This document shows, piece by piece, positions 49,717 through 59,154 of a stretch of DNA of 64,000 bases; position 1 is the stretch's first letter; every line of letters starts with the position of its first letter. Source of the stretch: Nocardia aurantiaca. Its GTDB lineage: Bacteria; Actinomycetota; Actinomycetes; Mycobacteriales; Mycobacteriaceae. The translations under genes were made by a program, and so were the position numbers. The notes below the pieces were generated by a model. It worked only from the letters and a program-made list of their open reading frames with translations. It was not told where the DNA came from and did not search any database. The DNA is taken from assembly GCF_009708175.1 (NCBI RefSeq), contig NZ_WMBB01000013.1:62001-126000 (forward strand). Direction: 5' to 3'.

Positions 49717-50133
49717 ATGACCGACACCGATATCGCCACCGATCCGACGGGCGCCCAGCTGTTCTCCACCATGCCGTTCACCGCGGGCCTCGGCGTCCAG
49801 GTCCTCGACTGCGGCCCGGAGCTGGTGCGCAGCCGACTGGAATGGCGCGAGAACCTGTGCACGCTGGGCGACGCCATGCACGGCGGTGCGCTCATGTCGC
49901 TGGCCGATGCCACGGCCGCGGTCTGCGCCTACCTGAATCTGCCGGCGGGCAAACAGGGTACGACCACCGTGGAGTCGAAGACGAACTTCGTGCGCGCCCT
50001 GCGTTCCGGTCACGCCACCGCCACCGCCACGCCGCTGCACGCCGGGCGCAGCTTCATCGTGGTGGAGACCGAAATCCGTGACGACGCGGGCAAACTCGTC
50101 GCCAAGGTGACCCAGACCCAGGCGGTGCTGTAG
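49717..50133 (+). CDS. PaaI-type hotdog thioesterase
   Basis: A 138-residue hotdog-fold acyl-CoA thioesterase. The catalytic region LCTLGDAMHGGALMSLADAT has the HGG-x-x-x-x-x-AD pattern of PaaI/4HBT enzymes. The following strands (TTTVESKTNFVRALRSGHAT, then SFIVVETEIRDDAGKLVAKV) complete the fold. Such enzymes hydrolyse aromatic or medium-chain acyl-CoAs; the specific substrate is not evident. ATG start at 49717. It is convergent with a TetR gene 42 bases away. Confidence 0.92.
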   Translation: MTDTDIATDPTGAQLFSTMPFTAGLGVQVLDCGPELVRSRLEWRENLCTLGDAMHGGALMSLADATAAVCAYLNLPAGKQGTTTVESKTNFVRALRSGHATATATPLHAGRSFIVVETEIRDDAGKLVAKVTQTQAVL

Positions 50134-50175
50134 TCGGGCGGACAGGTCCTCGATGAGCGCGGCCGCCCTACCGCC

Positions 50176-50835
50176 CTATCCCGTCAGAATCGGCACCAGA
50201 TATCGGCGCGCGAATTCCGCCAGCTCGTCCGGAGTCTCGAGAGCAGCCGCGCCGCCGCCGACCAGAATCAGCGAATGGACCACGCGGCTGGCGACTTCGG
50301 TGCGAGCCGCCAGATCGACCGGAGGCTCGAACAGACCCTTCCGCGCGGCCTGCTCCAGAACCTGGACGGTGGCCGCGACCGACATGGCGAAGGTGGTCGC
50401 GCCTTCCACGGTGAGCTTCACCAGGATTCGGTCAGGCTCGACCGCGAGCAGCCGCTCCACCAGCGGATGTGCCCGCCAGCGGGTGATGACGGTGACGAAG
50501 ATGTCGGCGACCAGCCCGGGCAGGTCGTCGTGCCGGTCGGGCATGCTCGACAGCTCGGCCAGCAGCGCCTCGACCTCCCGGCTGACGACGGCCTGAACCA
50601 GGTCGTCGCGCGAGCCCAGCCGCCGGTAGACCGTCACCCGGTCGACCCCGGCCTGCTTGGCGACATCCTCGATGGTCGTCTTCTTGACCCCGACCTTCTG
50701 GAATTGCACGAGGGCCGCGTCGAGGATGCGGGTCTCGATATCATCGGTATCCGTGCGGGTCAGCGGGGTTTTCGACGCGGTCGTCACGGGATCCACGCTA
50801 GCAGCCACCCAATCCGATGCAACAATCTCATCCAT
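50176..50835 (-). CDS. TetR family regulator of the divergent SDR gene
   Basis: A 219-residue TetR protein. The HTH reads TTIEDVAKQAGVDRVTVYRR, followed by a helical ligand domain with a hydrophobic helix ARTEVASRVVHSLILVGGGA. It is divergent from an SDR gene, and a 27-base inverted repeat (50843-50869) sits immediately before its ATG. The start is uncertain: ATG at 50835 lacks a ribosome site, while a GTG at 50787 would remove the first 16 residues. It probably represses itself and the SDR in response to the SDR's substrate (inference). Confidence 0.88.
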   Translation of the reverse strand: MDEIVASDWVAASVDPVTTASKTPLTRTDTDDIETRILDAALVQFQKVGVKKTTIEDVAKQAGVDRVTVYRRLGSRDDLVQAVVSREVEALLAELSSMPDRHDDLPGLVADIFVTVITRWRAHPLVERLLAVEPDRILVKLTVEGATTFAMSVAATVQVLEQAARKGLFEPPVDLAARTEVASRVVHSLILVGGGAAALETPDELAEFARRYLVPILTG

Positions 50836-50842
50836 TTGTGGC

Positions 50843-50869
50843 CGCAACATTACAATAGTATTTGTTGCG
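50843..50869. promoter_or_regulatory. Inverted repeat between TetR and SDR genes
   Basis: CGCAACA (50843-50849) and TGTTGCG (50863-50869) with a 13-base centre that is itself nearly symmetric (AATAGTATT). A likely TetR operator in the divergent promoter. Confidence 0.7.
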
Positions 50870-50932
50870 TTGTACGGTCCGTGCGTGGCTGACAAGCCGA
50901 TTCGACGCCGACCCCTACGAAATGAGCCGCCG

Positions 50933-51859
50933 ATGTCCACTCCGCGCTGTCTCCCCGGTCCCGGCCCCTTCCGCCCGAAGGGTCGGGTCGCCCTGATCAC
51001 CGGCGCCGGGCAGGGCATCGGCCGCGAGCTCGCCGGGATCCTGTACCGGCGGGGCGCGTCGGTGGCCATCGTCGATGTCGACGCGAGGGCCGCCACCGCG
51101 CTGGCCGCCTCGCTGGGCGATCGGGCGCTGCCGGTGATCGCCGACGTCTCCGACCGCGCCGCCATGGCGGAGGCGATTCCTCAGGTGGTGGCCTACTTCG
51201 GGCATCTCGACATCGTGGTGGCGAACGCCGGGGTGGTGCCCCGGCCGGCGACGCTGCGGACCATGGACCCCGCCGATTTCGACCGGGTCATCGGCATCAA
51301 CCTCACCGGGGTTTTCAATACCGTGCACCCGGCGCTGGACCACATCATCAGCGCTCGGGGCCATGTCGCGGTCGTGTCCTCATGTGCCGCTTTCGCTCCG
51401 GGAATGGGCGGTGCGCCGTACATGGTCAGCAAGGCGGCCGTGGAGCAGTTGGGGCGGGCATTGCGGGTCGAACTCGCACCGCACGGAGCGTCCGCGGGCG
51501 TCGCGTATTTCGGGATCGTCGACACCGAGATGACCCATTCGACCCTCGACCGGGACGACCTCGGCCGCCGGATCGAAGCGCTGCTGCCATGGCCGCTCAA
51601 TACCCGCATCACCGCCGAGCACGCCGCGCGCACCATTGCCGACTCCATAGAACACCGTGCGCCACAGGCTTTTTCGCCGCTGCCCTGGGTGCCGTACTCG
51701 CTGCTGCGCGGCGTGATCAATACCGTGCTCGACTCCCGGCTGGCCCGCGACCCGCGAGTGCGCACGCTGCTGCGGGAAGTGGAGCGCCGCAGCCTCGATA
51801 CGACGCTCTCGACAGCGCCGTTGCCCACCGAGAGGGGGCGAGCGGCGGCGCATTATTGA
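50933..51859 (+). CDS. Short-chain dehydrogenase/reductase
   Basis: A 308-residue SDR oxidoreductase using NAD(P). The cofactor motif is ALITGAGQGIGRELAGILYR (TGxxxGxG), followed by the NAG strand DIVVANAGVVPRPATL. The catalytic Ser is in VAVVSSCAAFAPGM and the Tyr-Lys pair in APYMVSKAAVEQLGRAL. The C-terminal part is longer than in classical SDRs and has a basic tail. The ATG at 50933 was chosen; a GTG at 50885 would add 16 residues. It is controlled by the divergent TetR with a shared operator. Substrate unknown; homologs often act on lipids or steroids. Confidence 0.92.
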   Translation: MSTPRCLPGPGPFRPKGRVALITGAGQGIGRELAGILYRRGASVAIVDVDARAATALAASLGDRALPVIADVSDRAAMAEAIPQVVAYFGHLDIVVANAGVVPRPATLRTMDPADFDRVIGINLTGVFNTVHPALDHIISARGHVAVVSSCAAFAPGMGGAPYMVSKAAVEQLGRALRVELAPHGASAGVAYFGIVDTEMTHSTLDRDDLGRRIEALLPWPLNTRITAEHAARTIADSIEHRAPQAFSPLPWVPYSLLRGVINTVLDSRLARDPRVRTLLREVERRSLDTTLSTAPLPTERGRAAAHY

Positions 51860-51962
51860 TCACATCATCCGGTGCCGTTCGTCGGGGGGAAGCCCCGAAC
51901 GGCGGGAACAGGATCCTGCTCACCAAGAGGACGAACCGTCTTCCGATTCCCGCACGACAAGT

Positions 51963-53807
51963 TCAATTCCATTGCAATTCCGGTGAATACAGATCCAGCC
52001 AGGTGCCGATGTCGATGGCACGGTCCAAGCCGATGCGGACCTGCGGGGCCATGCGGGCCGAATCCTCTTCCACGGCCCGCAGCAGCCACTCGCGGTCGAG
52101 GAGATGGAACAGCGGCGAATCATGGTCGGCCAAGCGTTCTTTCACGTGCTGCTGCAGGTTGGCGGCGTACCCCGGGTCCTGCGTCGACGGGTACGGGCTC
52201 TTGACGCGGTCCACGACCGATCGCGGCAGCACGTGTTTCGCCGCCGCCCGCAGCAGGCTCTTCTCGCGGCCGTCGAAGGTCTTGAGTTCCCACGGCGCGT
52301 TGTACACGTACTCGACGAGCCGGTGATCGCAGAACGGCACGCGCACTTCCAGTCCCACCGCCATGGACATGCGGTCCTTGCGATCCAGCAACTGGCGGAC
52401 GAAGCGAGTCAGATGCAGGTGGCAGACCGTGCGCATACGGCGCTCCAGGTCGGATTCGCCCGGCAGATGATCGACCTCGGCGATGGCTGTGGCGTACTGA
52501 TCGGCCACGTACGCGGGCAGGTCCAGCCGGGCGCGCAGACCGGGATCCACGATGTCCCAGCGTGATTCGAGAGTGAGAGTCGAGCTGAAGGCCAGCCAGG
52601 GAAAGGTCTCGGCGCGCAACGCCGTCCCGTCGTGGAACCAGCGGTAACCGCCGAACACCTCATCGGCGGATTCGCCGGACAGCGCCACGGTCGACCGCTC
52701 CCGGATCGCCCGGAACAGCAGATACAGCGAGCTGTCCATATCGCCGAGGCCGAGTGGGATGTCGCGCGCGCCGATCACGGCCCGGCGCACCGAGAGATCG
52801 GACAGCTCGGCCGGATTCAGCACGACATCACGGTGTTCCGAACCTACCGAGCGAGCCACATCGCGCACGAACGGGGAATCGGGGGTGTCGCGGATCTCGT
52901 CGGGGACGAAATTCTCCTCCTGGTTCACGAAATCCACCGCGAAGGTGCGCAATCGCTCGCCCCGGCGGGCCAGTTGCCGGGCGGCCAGGCCGGTGAGGGC
53001 GCTGGAATCCAGTCCGCCGGACAGCAGGACACAGCGTGGGACGTCGGCCACCAGTTGGCGATCGACGATGTCGGTGAGCAGATCGCGCACCCGGGTCACC
53101 GTCCGCTCGGTGTCATCGTGGTGCGCCCGGGCGGTCAGCCGCCAATAGGTGCGCTGCCGGATTCCCCTGCGGTCCACGGTCATCACCGTGCCGGGCAGGA
53201 GCTCGGACATTCCCTTCCACAGTGCCCAGCCCGGGGCCTTGGTGAAGGCGAACAGCTCGCGCAGTCCGTCGGCATCGACCACCGCGGGCGCCAGCGGATT
53301 TGCCAGAATCGCCTTCGGTTCCGACCCGAACAGCAGGCCGTCCGGAGTCGGATAGATGTACAGCGGCTTGATCCCCATCCGATCCCGCACCAGCACCAGC
53401 TTGTCGGCCTGCTGATCCCAGATCGCGAACGCGTACATGCCGTTGAGCCGGTTCACCACCCCTTCTCCCCACTCCAGATACCCCCGCAGCACCACCTCGG
53501 TATCGCTGTCGGTCCGGAACGAATGCCCCAATCCCCGCAGTCGAGCCCGCAATTCCCGATAGTTGTAGGCCTCACCCGAATACACGATGGCGAGCTGTCC
53601 CCCACCCGTCGCGGCCACCATGGGCTGCGACCCACCCGGCAGATCGATCACCGCCAGCCGCCGATGCCCCAGCGCCACATGCTCCCGCACATACGTCCCC
53701 CGCGCGTCCGGCCCCCGACATGCCATGGTCTCCGTCATCGCATCCACCACCACCTGCCGCCCCGTCAGATCCGATTCGAACGAAACCCACCCTGCAATCC
53801 CACACAT
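51963..53807 (-). CDS. asnB: Asparagine synthase, glutamine-hydrolysing
   Basis: A 614-residue class B asparagine synthetase making Asn from Asp, ATP and glutamine. The N-terminal nucleophile Cys2 (MCGIAGWVSF) becomes the terminal residue after Met removal. The glutaminase domain has LGHRRLAVIDLPGGSQPM and YSGEAYNYRELR. The synthetase domain has the PP-loop VLLSGGLDSSALTGL and the later LSGESADEVFGGYRWF. In actinomycetes AsnB-like enzymes may also amidate peptidoglycan diaminopimelate (family knowledge), an alternative role. GGAGGTCCCCT precedes the ATG at 53807. It is monocistronic. Confidence 0.95.
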   Translation of the reverse strand: MCGIAGWVSFESDLTGRQVVVDAMTETMACRGPDARGTYVREHVALGHRRLAVIDLPGGSQPMVAATGGGQLAIVYSGEAYNYRELRARLRGLGHSFRTDSDTEVVLRGYLEWGEGVVNRLNGMYAFAIWDQQADKLVLVRDRMGIKPLYIYPTPDGLLFGSEPKAILANPLAPAVVDADGLRELFAFTKAPGWALWKGMSELLPGTVMTVDRRGIRQRTYWRLTARAHHDDTERTVTRVRDLLTDIVDRQLVADVPRCVLLSGGLDSSALTGLAARQLARRGERLRTFAVDFVNQEENFVPDEIRDTPDSPFVRDVARSVGSEHRDVVLNPAELSDLSVRRAVIGARDIPLGLGDMDSSLYLLFRAIRERSTVALSGESADEVFGGYRWFHDGTALRAETFPWLAFSSTLTLESRWDIVDPGLRARLDLPAYVADQYATAIAEVDHLPGESDLERRMRTVCHLHLTRFVRQLLDRKDRMSMAVGLEVRVPFCDHRLVEYVYNAPWELKTFDGREKSLLRAAAKHVLPRSVVDRVKSPYPSTQDPGYAANLQQHVKERLADHDSPLFHLLDREWLLRAVEEDSARMAPQVRIGLDRAIDIGTWLDLYSPELQWN

Positions 53808-54293
53808 AGGGGACCTCCAGATCGTTAGCAACGAAAACCATCTGTAATTCCGTTGTAACACACTGGAACCCACGCACGTCCCGGTCCAGAAAATGCTGAC
53901 GCAATTGAGACTCGTTGCCATGCAATAGCTTTGATCATGTACACGCCCGGCAACCTCGCGGTCCGATACCGCACCGGGTGGCCAGCGCGGCGGAGACTCG
54001 GATGCGACCCCGTCCGGGCCCCATGTTCGGCCAACTGCCGATATGAATCCATTCCGGTCGGTACTCTTCTATGGGTACGCATGGTGGTGATCAGCGAGAA
54101 TCCGGACACCGCGTCCAGGAATGGCATGGCCACCGGCGCATCCAATCGAACAGCGATCAACTCCCAGCGACATCGCCGGAGCTGGGGTATCCCTCCGGGT
54201 ACCGACGCCGCATTCGATCGATCAGGTGCGTGAGGTACTCAGCCGGACAGGGATCAACGGCGAACCGACACTTCTCCTTTCCAGAGGTGGATG
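53808..54293. other. 486-base divergent intergenic region
   Basis: This lies between the starts of asnB (minus) and the arylsulfatase gene (plus) and is AT-richer near 53830-53920, so it should hold both promoters. Frames on either strand have no ribosome sites and look non-coding. No clear repeat seen. Confidence 0.4.
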
Positions 54294-56645
54294 ATGGCCA
54301 GGAAGTTCGAAGGACATATCGCCCTCGATATCCGTGACTCGGTCGCCGACTGGGGTCCGTTCGCGGAGCCGACCGCGAAGCAGGGTGCGCCCAACGTGCT
54401 GTATCTGGTGTGGGACGACATCGGAATCGGTACCTGGGACTGCTACGGGGGCCTGGTCGAGATGCCGAATATGAAGCGCATCGCCGATCGTGGCGTCCAG
54501 TTCACGCAGTTCCACACCACCGCGCTGTGCTCGCCCACGCGTGCCTCGCTGCTGACCGGGCGAAACGCGTCGTCGGTCGGGATGGCGACGATCGAGGAAT
54601 TCAGCGATGGATTCCCGAACATGTCGGGGCGCATACCTGCCGACACCGCGCTGTGTTCGGAAGTGCTCGCCGAGCGCGGGTGGAACACGTACGCCGTCGG
54701 TAAATGGCACATGACGCCGCTGGAGGAGGAGAATCTCGCGGCGTCGAAGCGGCATTGGCCGCTGGGGCGTGGGTTCGAGCGGTTCTACGGCTTCCTGGGC
54801 GGCGAGGCCGACCAGTGGTATCCGAATCTGGTGTACGACAATCACCCGATCTCGCCGCCGTATCCGCCGGAGGACGGATATCACCTGTCGAAGGACCTGG
54901 CCGACAAATCGATCGAGTTCATTCGCGACGCGAAGGTGATCGCCACCGACAAACCGTGGTTCATGTACCTGTGCCCAGGGTGCGGGCATGCCCCGCACCA
55001 CGTCGCGCGCGAGTGGGCCGACAAATACCGTGGCCGGTTCGACATGGGCTACGAGAAATATCGCGAGATAGTGCTGGAGAACCAGAAGCGCATGGGTCTG
55101 GTGCCGGAGAACACCGAGCTGTCGCCCATGAACCCCTACGTGAACGTCACCAGTGCCGAGGGCAAGCCGTGGCCGCCGCAGGACACGGTACGAGCATGGG
55201 ATTCGCTGTCCGAGAACGAGAAGCGGCTGTTCTGCCGGCAGGCGGAGGTCTTCGCCGGATTCCTGTCGTACACCGACGCGCAGATCGGCCGGGTGCTGGA
55301 CTATCTCGAGGAGAGCGGCCAGCTGGACAACACGATCATCGTGGCCTTCTCGGACAACGGTGGCAGCGGCGAGGGCGGTCCGAACGGTTCGGTCAACGAG
55401 ATGAAGTTCTTCAACGGCTACATCGACACGGTCGAGGACAGTCTGGCCAAGCTCGACGAGCTGGGTTCGCCGACGACCTACAACCACTACAGCATCGGGT
55501 GGGCGATGGCATTCAACACCCCGTACAAGCTGTACAAGCGGTATGCCTCGCACGAGGGCGGCATAGCCGATCCCTGCCTGATGTCGTGGCCGGCCGGCAT
55601 CCCGGCCCGCGGCGAGGTCCGCCACCAGTACCTCAACGTCTGCGACATCACTCCCACCGTCTACGAACTGCTCGGCATCACGCCCCCGGACACGGTGAAG
55701 AACGTGAAGCAGCGTCCCTTGGAGGGGGTCAGCTTCCGGGCCCTGTTCGATGACGCCGACGCCGATGTCGGCAAGCACACCCAGTTCTATTCCATGCTGG
55801 GCACGCGCGGAATCTGGCATCGCGGGTGGTTCGCCGACACCATTCACGCGGCATGCCCGTCCGGCTGGGGACATTTCGACAAAGACCGCTGGGAACTGTT
55901 CCATCTCGATCAAGACCGCAGCCAGATGCATGACCTGGCCGAGGTTCATCCCGAGAAGCTGGAGGAGTTGAAGGCACTGTGGTTCTCGGAGGCCGGGAAA
56001 TACAACGGGATGCCGCTCAACGATCTCGACATCGTCTCCGTGATGATGCGCTATCGCCCGACCTATGCCAAAGGCCTGGACCGGGCCGTGTACTACCCGG
56101 ATAGCGCCGAGGTCGGACCGGGCGCGGCGCTCGAGATTCAAGGACGCTCGTTCGCGCTGCTCGCCGAGACGACGATCACCAGCCCGGACGCCGAGGGTGT
56201 GCTGTTCGCCCACGGTGGGCGGCTCGGCGGGCACGCCTTGTTCGTCCAGGACGGCCGCCTGTGCTACATCTACAACTTCCTCGGCGAGGAAGAACAGGCC
56301 ATCGTCTCCGATCGCCCGGTACCGCTCGGCGATCACATCCTCGGGATTCGGTACGAACGGCGCGGAACCCGGCCCGACCACTTCACGCCCACGGGTGAGG
56401 CCGTCCTCTACATCGATGAGAACCCGGTAGGTTCGCTCGATGACATGCGGATCCAGCCGACCGTGTTCTCCGGCGTCGGGGAGGGAATCCGCGTGGGCCG
56501 CGACACCGGTCAGTCCGTTTCCGCGCGTTACCGGTCACCGTTCCCGTTCACCGGGGGGACCATGCACCAGGTCATCGAGGACGTGAGCGGAAAACCGTAT
56601 CAGGATCTGGAAATGGCGGCGGCTGCGGCCTTTTCGCGCGATTGA
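54294..56645 (+). CDS. Type I arylsulfatase (formylglycine-dependent)
   Basis: A 783-residue alkaline-phosphatase-fold sulfatase that hydrolyses sulfate esters. The active-site signature TALCSPTRASLLTGRN contains Cys79 in CxPxR, which must be oxidised to formylglycine. The metal-binding VLYLVWDDIG at the N terminus and IIVAFSDNGGSGEGGPNGSV in the middle are intact. It lacks an obvious signal peptide, so it is probably cytosolic. AGAGG lies six bases before the ATG at 54294 (another ATG is one codon earlier). The maturase gene follows 11 bases after the stop. The C-terminal 150 residues are the usual sulfatase tail. Substrate unknown. Confidence 0.94.
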   Translation: MARKFEGHIALDIRDSVADWGPFAEPTAKQGAPNVLYLVWDDIGIGTWDCYGGLVEMPNMKRIADRGVQFTQFHTTALCSPTRASLLTGRNASSVGMATIEEFSDGFPNMSGRIPADTALCSEVLAERGWNTYAVGKWHMTPLEEENLAASKRHWPLGRGFERFYGFLGGEADQWYPNLVYDNHPISPPYPPEDGYHLSKDLADKSIEFIRDAKVIATDKPWFMYLCPGCGHAPHHVAREWADKYRGRFDMGYEKYREIVLENQKRMGLVPENTELSPMNPYVNVTSAEGKPWPPQDTVRAWDSLSENEKRLFCRQAEVFAGFLSYTDAQIGRVLDYLEESGQLDNTIIVAFSDNGGSGEGGPNGSVNEMKFFNGYIDTVEDSLAKLDELGSPTTYNHYSIGWAMAFNTPYKLYKRYASHEGGIADPCLMSWPAGIPARGEVRHQYLNVCDITPTVYELLGITPPDTVKNVKQRPLEGVSFRALFDDADADVGKHTQFYSMLGTRGIWHRGWFADTIHAACPSGWGHFDKDRWELFHLDQDRSQMHDLAEVHPEKLEELKALWFSEAGKYNGMPLNDLDIVSVMMRYRPTYAKGLDRAVYYPDSAEVGPGAALEIQGRSFALLAETTITSPDAEGVLFAHGGRLGGHALFVQDGRLCYIYNFLGEEEQAIVSDRPVPLGDHILGIRYERRGTRPDHFTPTGEAVLYIDENPVGSLDDMRIQPTVFSGVGEGIRVGRDTGQSVSARYRSPFPFTGGTMHQVIEDVSGKPYQDLEMAAAAAFSRD

Positions 56646-56656
56646 GGTGACAACCC

Positions 56657-57598
56657 ATGGCCACCGCGATCCACGCACAGGTCCACCGCGGCATGGTCCG
56701 GATAGCCGGCGGCGACTTCAGAATGGGTTCGGAGGATTACTTCCCCGAGGAGGGGCCGGTGCATCGGGTGCGAGTCGATTCCTTCTGGATCGACCCGCAC
56801 CCGGTGACCAACGCCGCCTTCCGGCGATTCGTGAAGCGATCCGGATACGTCACGGTCGCCGAACGCGTTCCGGCGACCGAGGACTACCCGGATGCGGAGC
56901 CGGCGAACTTGACACCCGGCGCGCTGGTGTTCCGGCCCACCTCGGGTCCGGTGCCATTGGACGACTGGCGCCGCTGGTGGCGGTACGTCCCGGGAGCGAG
57001 CTGGCGCCATCCACACGGACCCGGCAGTACGCTCGACGGGCTCGACCGCCACCCTGTCACCCAGGTCGCGTACGAGGACGCCGCGGCCTACGCGGCCTGG
57101 GCCGGCAAACAGCTACCCACGGAGGCGGAATGGGAGTACGCGGCCCGCGGCGGACTCGATTCGGCGACCTACGCCTGGGGTGACGAATTCGAGCCCACTG
57201 GCCGGCGCCTGGCCAACGTCTGGGTCGGCGCATTCCCCTGGAAGTTCCATCCCGGCCGAGGACAGACGCCCACACCCGGCACCACGGCGGTCGGCACCTA
57301 TTCGCCCAACGGCTACGGTCTGTACGACATGACCGGCAACGTGTGGGAGTGGACAGTCGACTTCTTCCGCCGCGGGCACTCGGCGTCGTCGTGTTGCGCT
57401 CCACGCAACCCACGCGTGGACACACCCGAAATCGAAGCGGCGCAACGCTTTCCACGCCGCGTAATCAAAGGCGGCTCATATCTGTGCGCGGCCGACTACT
57501 GTCTGCGCTACCGCCCGGCCGCCCGACAGGGGCAGACCGAGGACACCGCCACCTGCCATCTCGGATTCCGTTGCGTCGTTCGCGACGGAGATCAGTGA
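56657..57598 (+). CDS. Formylglycine-generating enzyme (sulfatase maturase)
   Basis: A 313-residue FGE/SUMF1 family copper enzyme that converts the CxPxR cysteine of sulfatases to formylglycine using O2. It opens MVRIAGGDFRMGSEDYFPEE, with VDSFWIDPHPVTNAAFRRFV and QLPTEAEWEYAARGG as family blocks. The two active-site cysteines are Cys277 and Cys282 in KGGSYLCAADYCLRYRP. It closes with CHLGFRCVV. GAGGTG precedes the ATG at 56657. It is directly downstream of the arylsulfatase gene and almost certainly co-transcribed, so it should activate that enzyme. Confidence 0.96.
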   Translation: MATAIHAQVHRGMVRIAGGDFRMGSEDYFPEEGPVHRVRVDSFWIDPHPVTNAAFRRFVKRSGYVTVAERVPATEDYPDAEPANLTPGALVFRPTSGPVPLDDWRRWWRYVPGASWRHPHGPGSTLDGLDRHPVTQVAYEDAAAYAAWAGKQLPTEAEWEYAARGGLDSATYAWGDEFEPTGRRLANVWVGAFPWKFHPGRGQTPTPGTTAVGTYSPNGYGLYDMTGNVWEWTVDFFRRGHSASSCCAPRNPRVDTPEIEAAQRFPRRVIKGGSYLCAADYCLRYRPAARQGQTEDTATCHLGFRCVVRDGDQ

Positions 57599-57729
57599 CG
57601 GGTGATGCGCCCGAGCCGAACCCGGGCGGGTTGATCCCATTCCGACGCTTCGGCTCGAAGCTCATCGGCACCCGGGCCGTATATCCGCCGGTTCCTTCCC
57701 GGGTGGCGGGTCTGGCGGATAGCAAGCTC

Positions 57730-58821
57730 TCAAGCGAGGGGGGCGCCTATTTCATGAACGACGACGGTGTTGCCACCCCGTTCTTTCGCCCGGTACATGG
57801 CGGTGTCGGCGCAACCGAGAAGCTGCTCGGCCGCGGGTCGGCCGTTGGCTTCCGCACCGTGATCGAAAACCGCCACTCCGATGCTGGCGGTGACCGCGAC
57901 AGCCACTTCGCTCGACTCCTCGACAGCACGCCGGATCCGCTCGGCCAGCGCCCGGGCGGACACGACATCAAGATGATCGACAATCGTGAACTCTTCCCCG
58001 CCGGTGCGCGCGACGGTGGCAGCCGGGTTGGCGGTGTCGCGTAGCCGAGCCGCCGTTCTGGCGAGCACCCGGTCGCCTTCCTGGTGACCGAAGGTATCGT
58101 TGACCACCTTGAATCGGTCGAGGTCGACGATCATCGCGCAGATCGGCGTGCCGGCCTCGAACAATCTGGGTAGGTTGTAATCGAGTCCACGCCGGTTCGA
58201 CAGAGTTGTCAACGGATCCGACAACGCATCCGTGCGCAGCACCCAGTAGTAGAACTGCAGCATGGGCAGCACGAAAACGACGGCGAGCACCATGATCAGC
58301 ACGGTGGCCACCGCAAGCGATGCGTCACTGTTCGAGTCGGCGTTGGCCTGCATTCGTGTCGTCACCAGCACCACCGACAACAGTGACCACGCCGCATGCG
58401 CGGCGAGGGCCTTGGCGCCGTGGAAGAGCGTGAGATAGGCGCCGGTCAGGATCAGGGCGGTGGCGTTGACCAGCGCCACGCGGCTGGAGACCAGCAGACC
58501 GGTGGTCGTAATGGCAAGGTCGGCAACAGCTATCAACGCCAGTGACGCCCAAGCAGTCGGCCAGGGTAACAGATACCAGCGCAGGCCCGTCGCCACTCCG
58601 ACAACGGCGAAGAATCCGATCACCGCCCGGCCCGCTGCACTCTGCGGGCCTTCGGACGACAGCATGACCATGACAGCGATGGCGCCCAGGCCCAGACCGG
58701 ATGTGCCTATCAAGTTTTTCAGCAAGCCGAGTGCCGAGTGATTTCGGAGCGTCGTCAGTACCCAGCGGTAGTCGACTGGTTGTCGCCACCACATCCGCAG
58801 GGCAAGCCTTCCGGCGTTCAT
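57730..58821 (-). CDS. Membrane diguanylate cyclase (GGDEF domain)
   Basis: A 363-residue protein with about six N-terminal membrane helices (for example AVIGFFAVVGVATGLRWYLL, LALIAVADLAITTTGLLVSS, TVLIMVLAVVFVLPMLQFYY) and a C-terminal GGDEF domain. The substrate region DALSDPLTTLSNRRGLDYNL and the signature ARTGGEEFTIVD (GGEEF, active form) are present, and no EAL domain follows. It should make cyclic di-GMP. No RxxD inhibitory site is obvious. GGTGGG lies before the ATG at 58821. A possible small gene ends nine bases upstream on the same strand. Confidence 0.9.
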   Translation of the reverse strand: MNAGRLALRMWWRQPVDYRWVLTTLRNHSALGLLKNLIGTSGLGLGAIAVMVMLSSEGPQSAAGRAVIGFFAVVGVATGLRWYLLPWPTAWASLALIAVADLAITTTGLLVSSRVALVNATALILTGAYLTLFHGAKALAAHAAWSLLSVVLVTTRMQANADSNSDASLAVATVLIMVLAVVFVLPMLQFYYWVLRTDALSDPLTTLSNRRGLDYNLPRLFEAGTPICAMIVDLDRFKVVNDTFGHQEGDRVLARTAARLRDTANPAATVARTGGEEFTIVDHLDVVSARALAERIRRAVEESSEVAVAVTASIGVAVFDHGAEANGRPAAEQLLGCADTAMYRAKERGGNTVVVHEIGAPLA

Positions 58822-58830
58822 GATCCCACC

Positions 58831-59154
58831 TTACTGATGCTCCAGTCGGACTCCGTGGATGGTGATTGTGCTGGTGAGCGATCTGGACGTGTGAACGCCC
58901 ATCGCCTGGTGATGTTGTGTTCGTATGGGAACAACGGAATGGGCAGGGCCGCGCCCCACAGCGTAGCCGCTGGACGGCGGCGACAGCTCGACGAGTCGAA
59001 CGGCGGGATCCGAGCGCGGTTCACGCGGTGAGGCCCGCTGGTCCGGTGACCCGGTGGCGATCCGCCGGTACCCGAGCAGCGCGACCTTGTCATCCAGCAC
59101 TCGCGATTCGACCAAGCGTGGCGCGACACACGGAGGGCTACCTGCACCGGCCAT
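58831..59154 (-). CDS. Possible 107-residue protein upstream of the cyclase
   Basis: A minus-strand frame from ATG 59154 to TAA at 58831-58833, nine bases before the cyclase start and sharing its ribosome site. The first third has GC-ending codon bias and reads like protein (RLVESRVLDDKVALLGYRRI); the rest is Pro/Ser-rich (ELSPPSSGYAVGRGPAHSVV). No start ribosome site. It overlaps the kup promoter region on the other strand. No family recognised; could be chance. Confidence 0.33.
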   Translation of the reverse strand: MAGAGSPPCVAPRLVESRVLDDKVALLGYRRIATGSPDQRASPREPRSDPAVRLVELSPPSSGYAVGRGPAHSVVPIRTQHHQAMGVHTSRSLTSTITIHGVRLEHQ

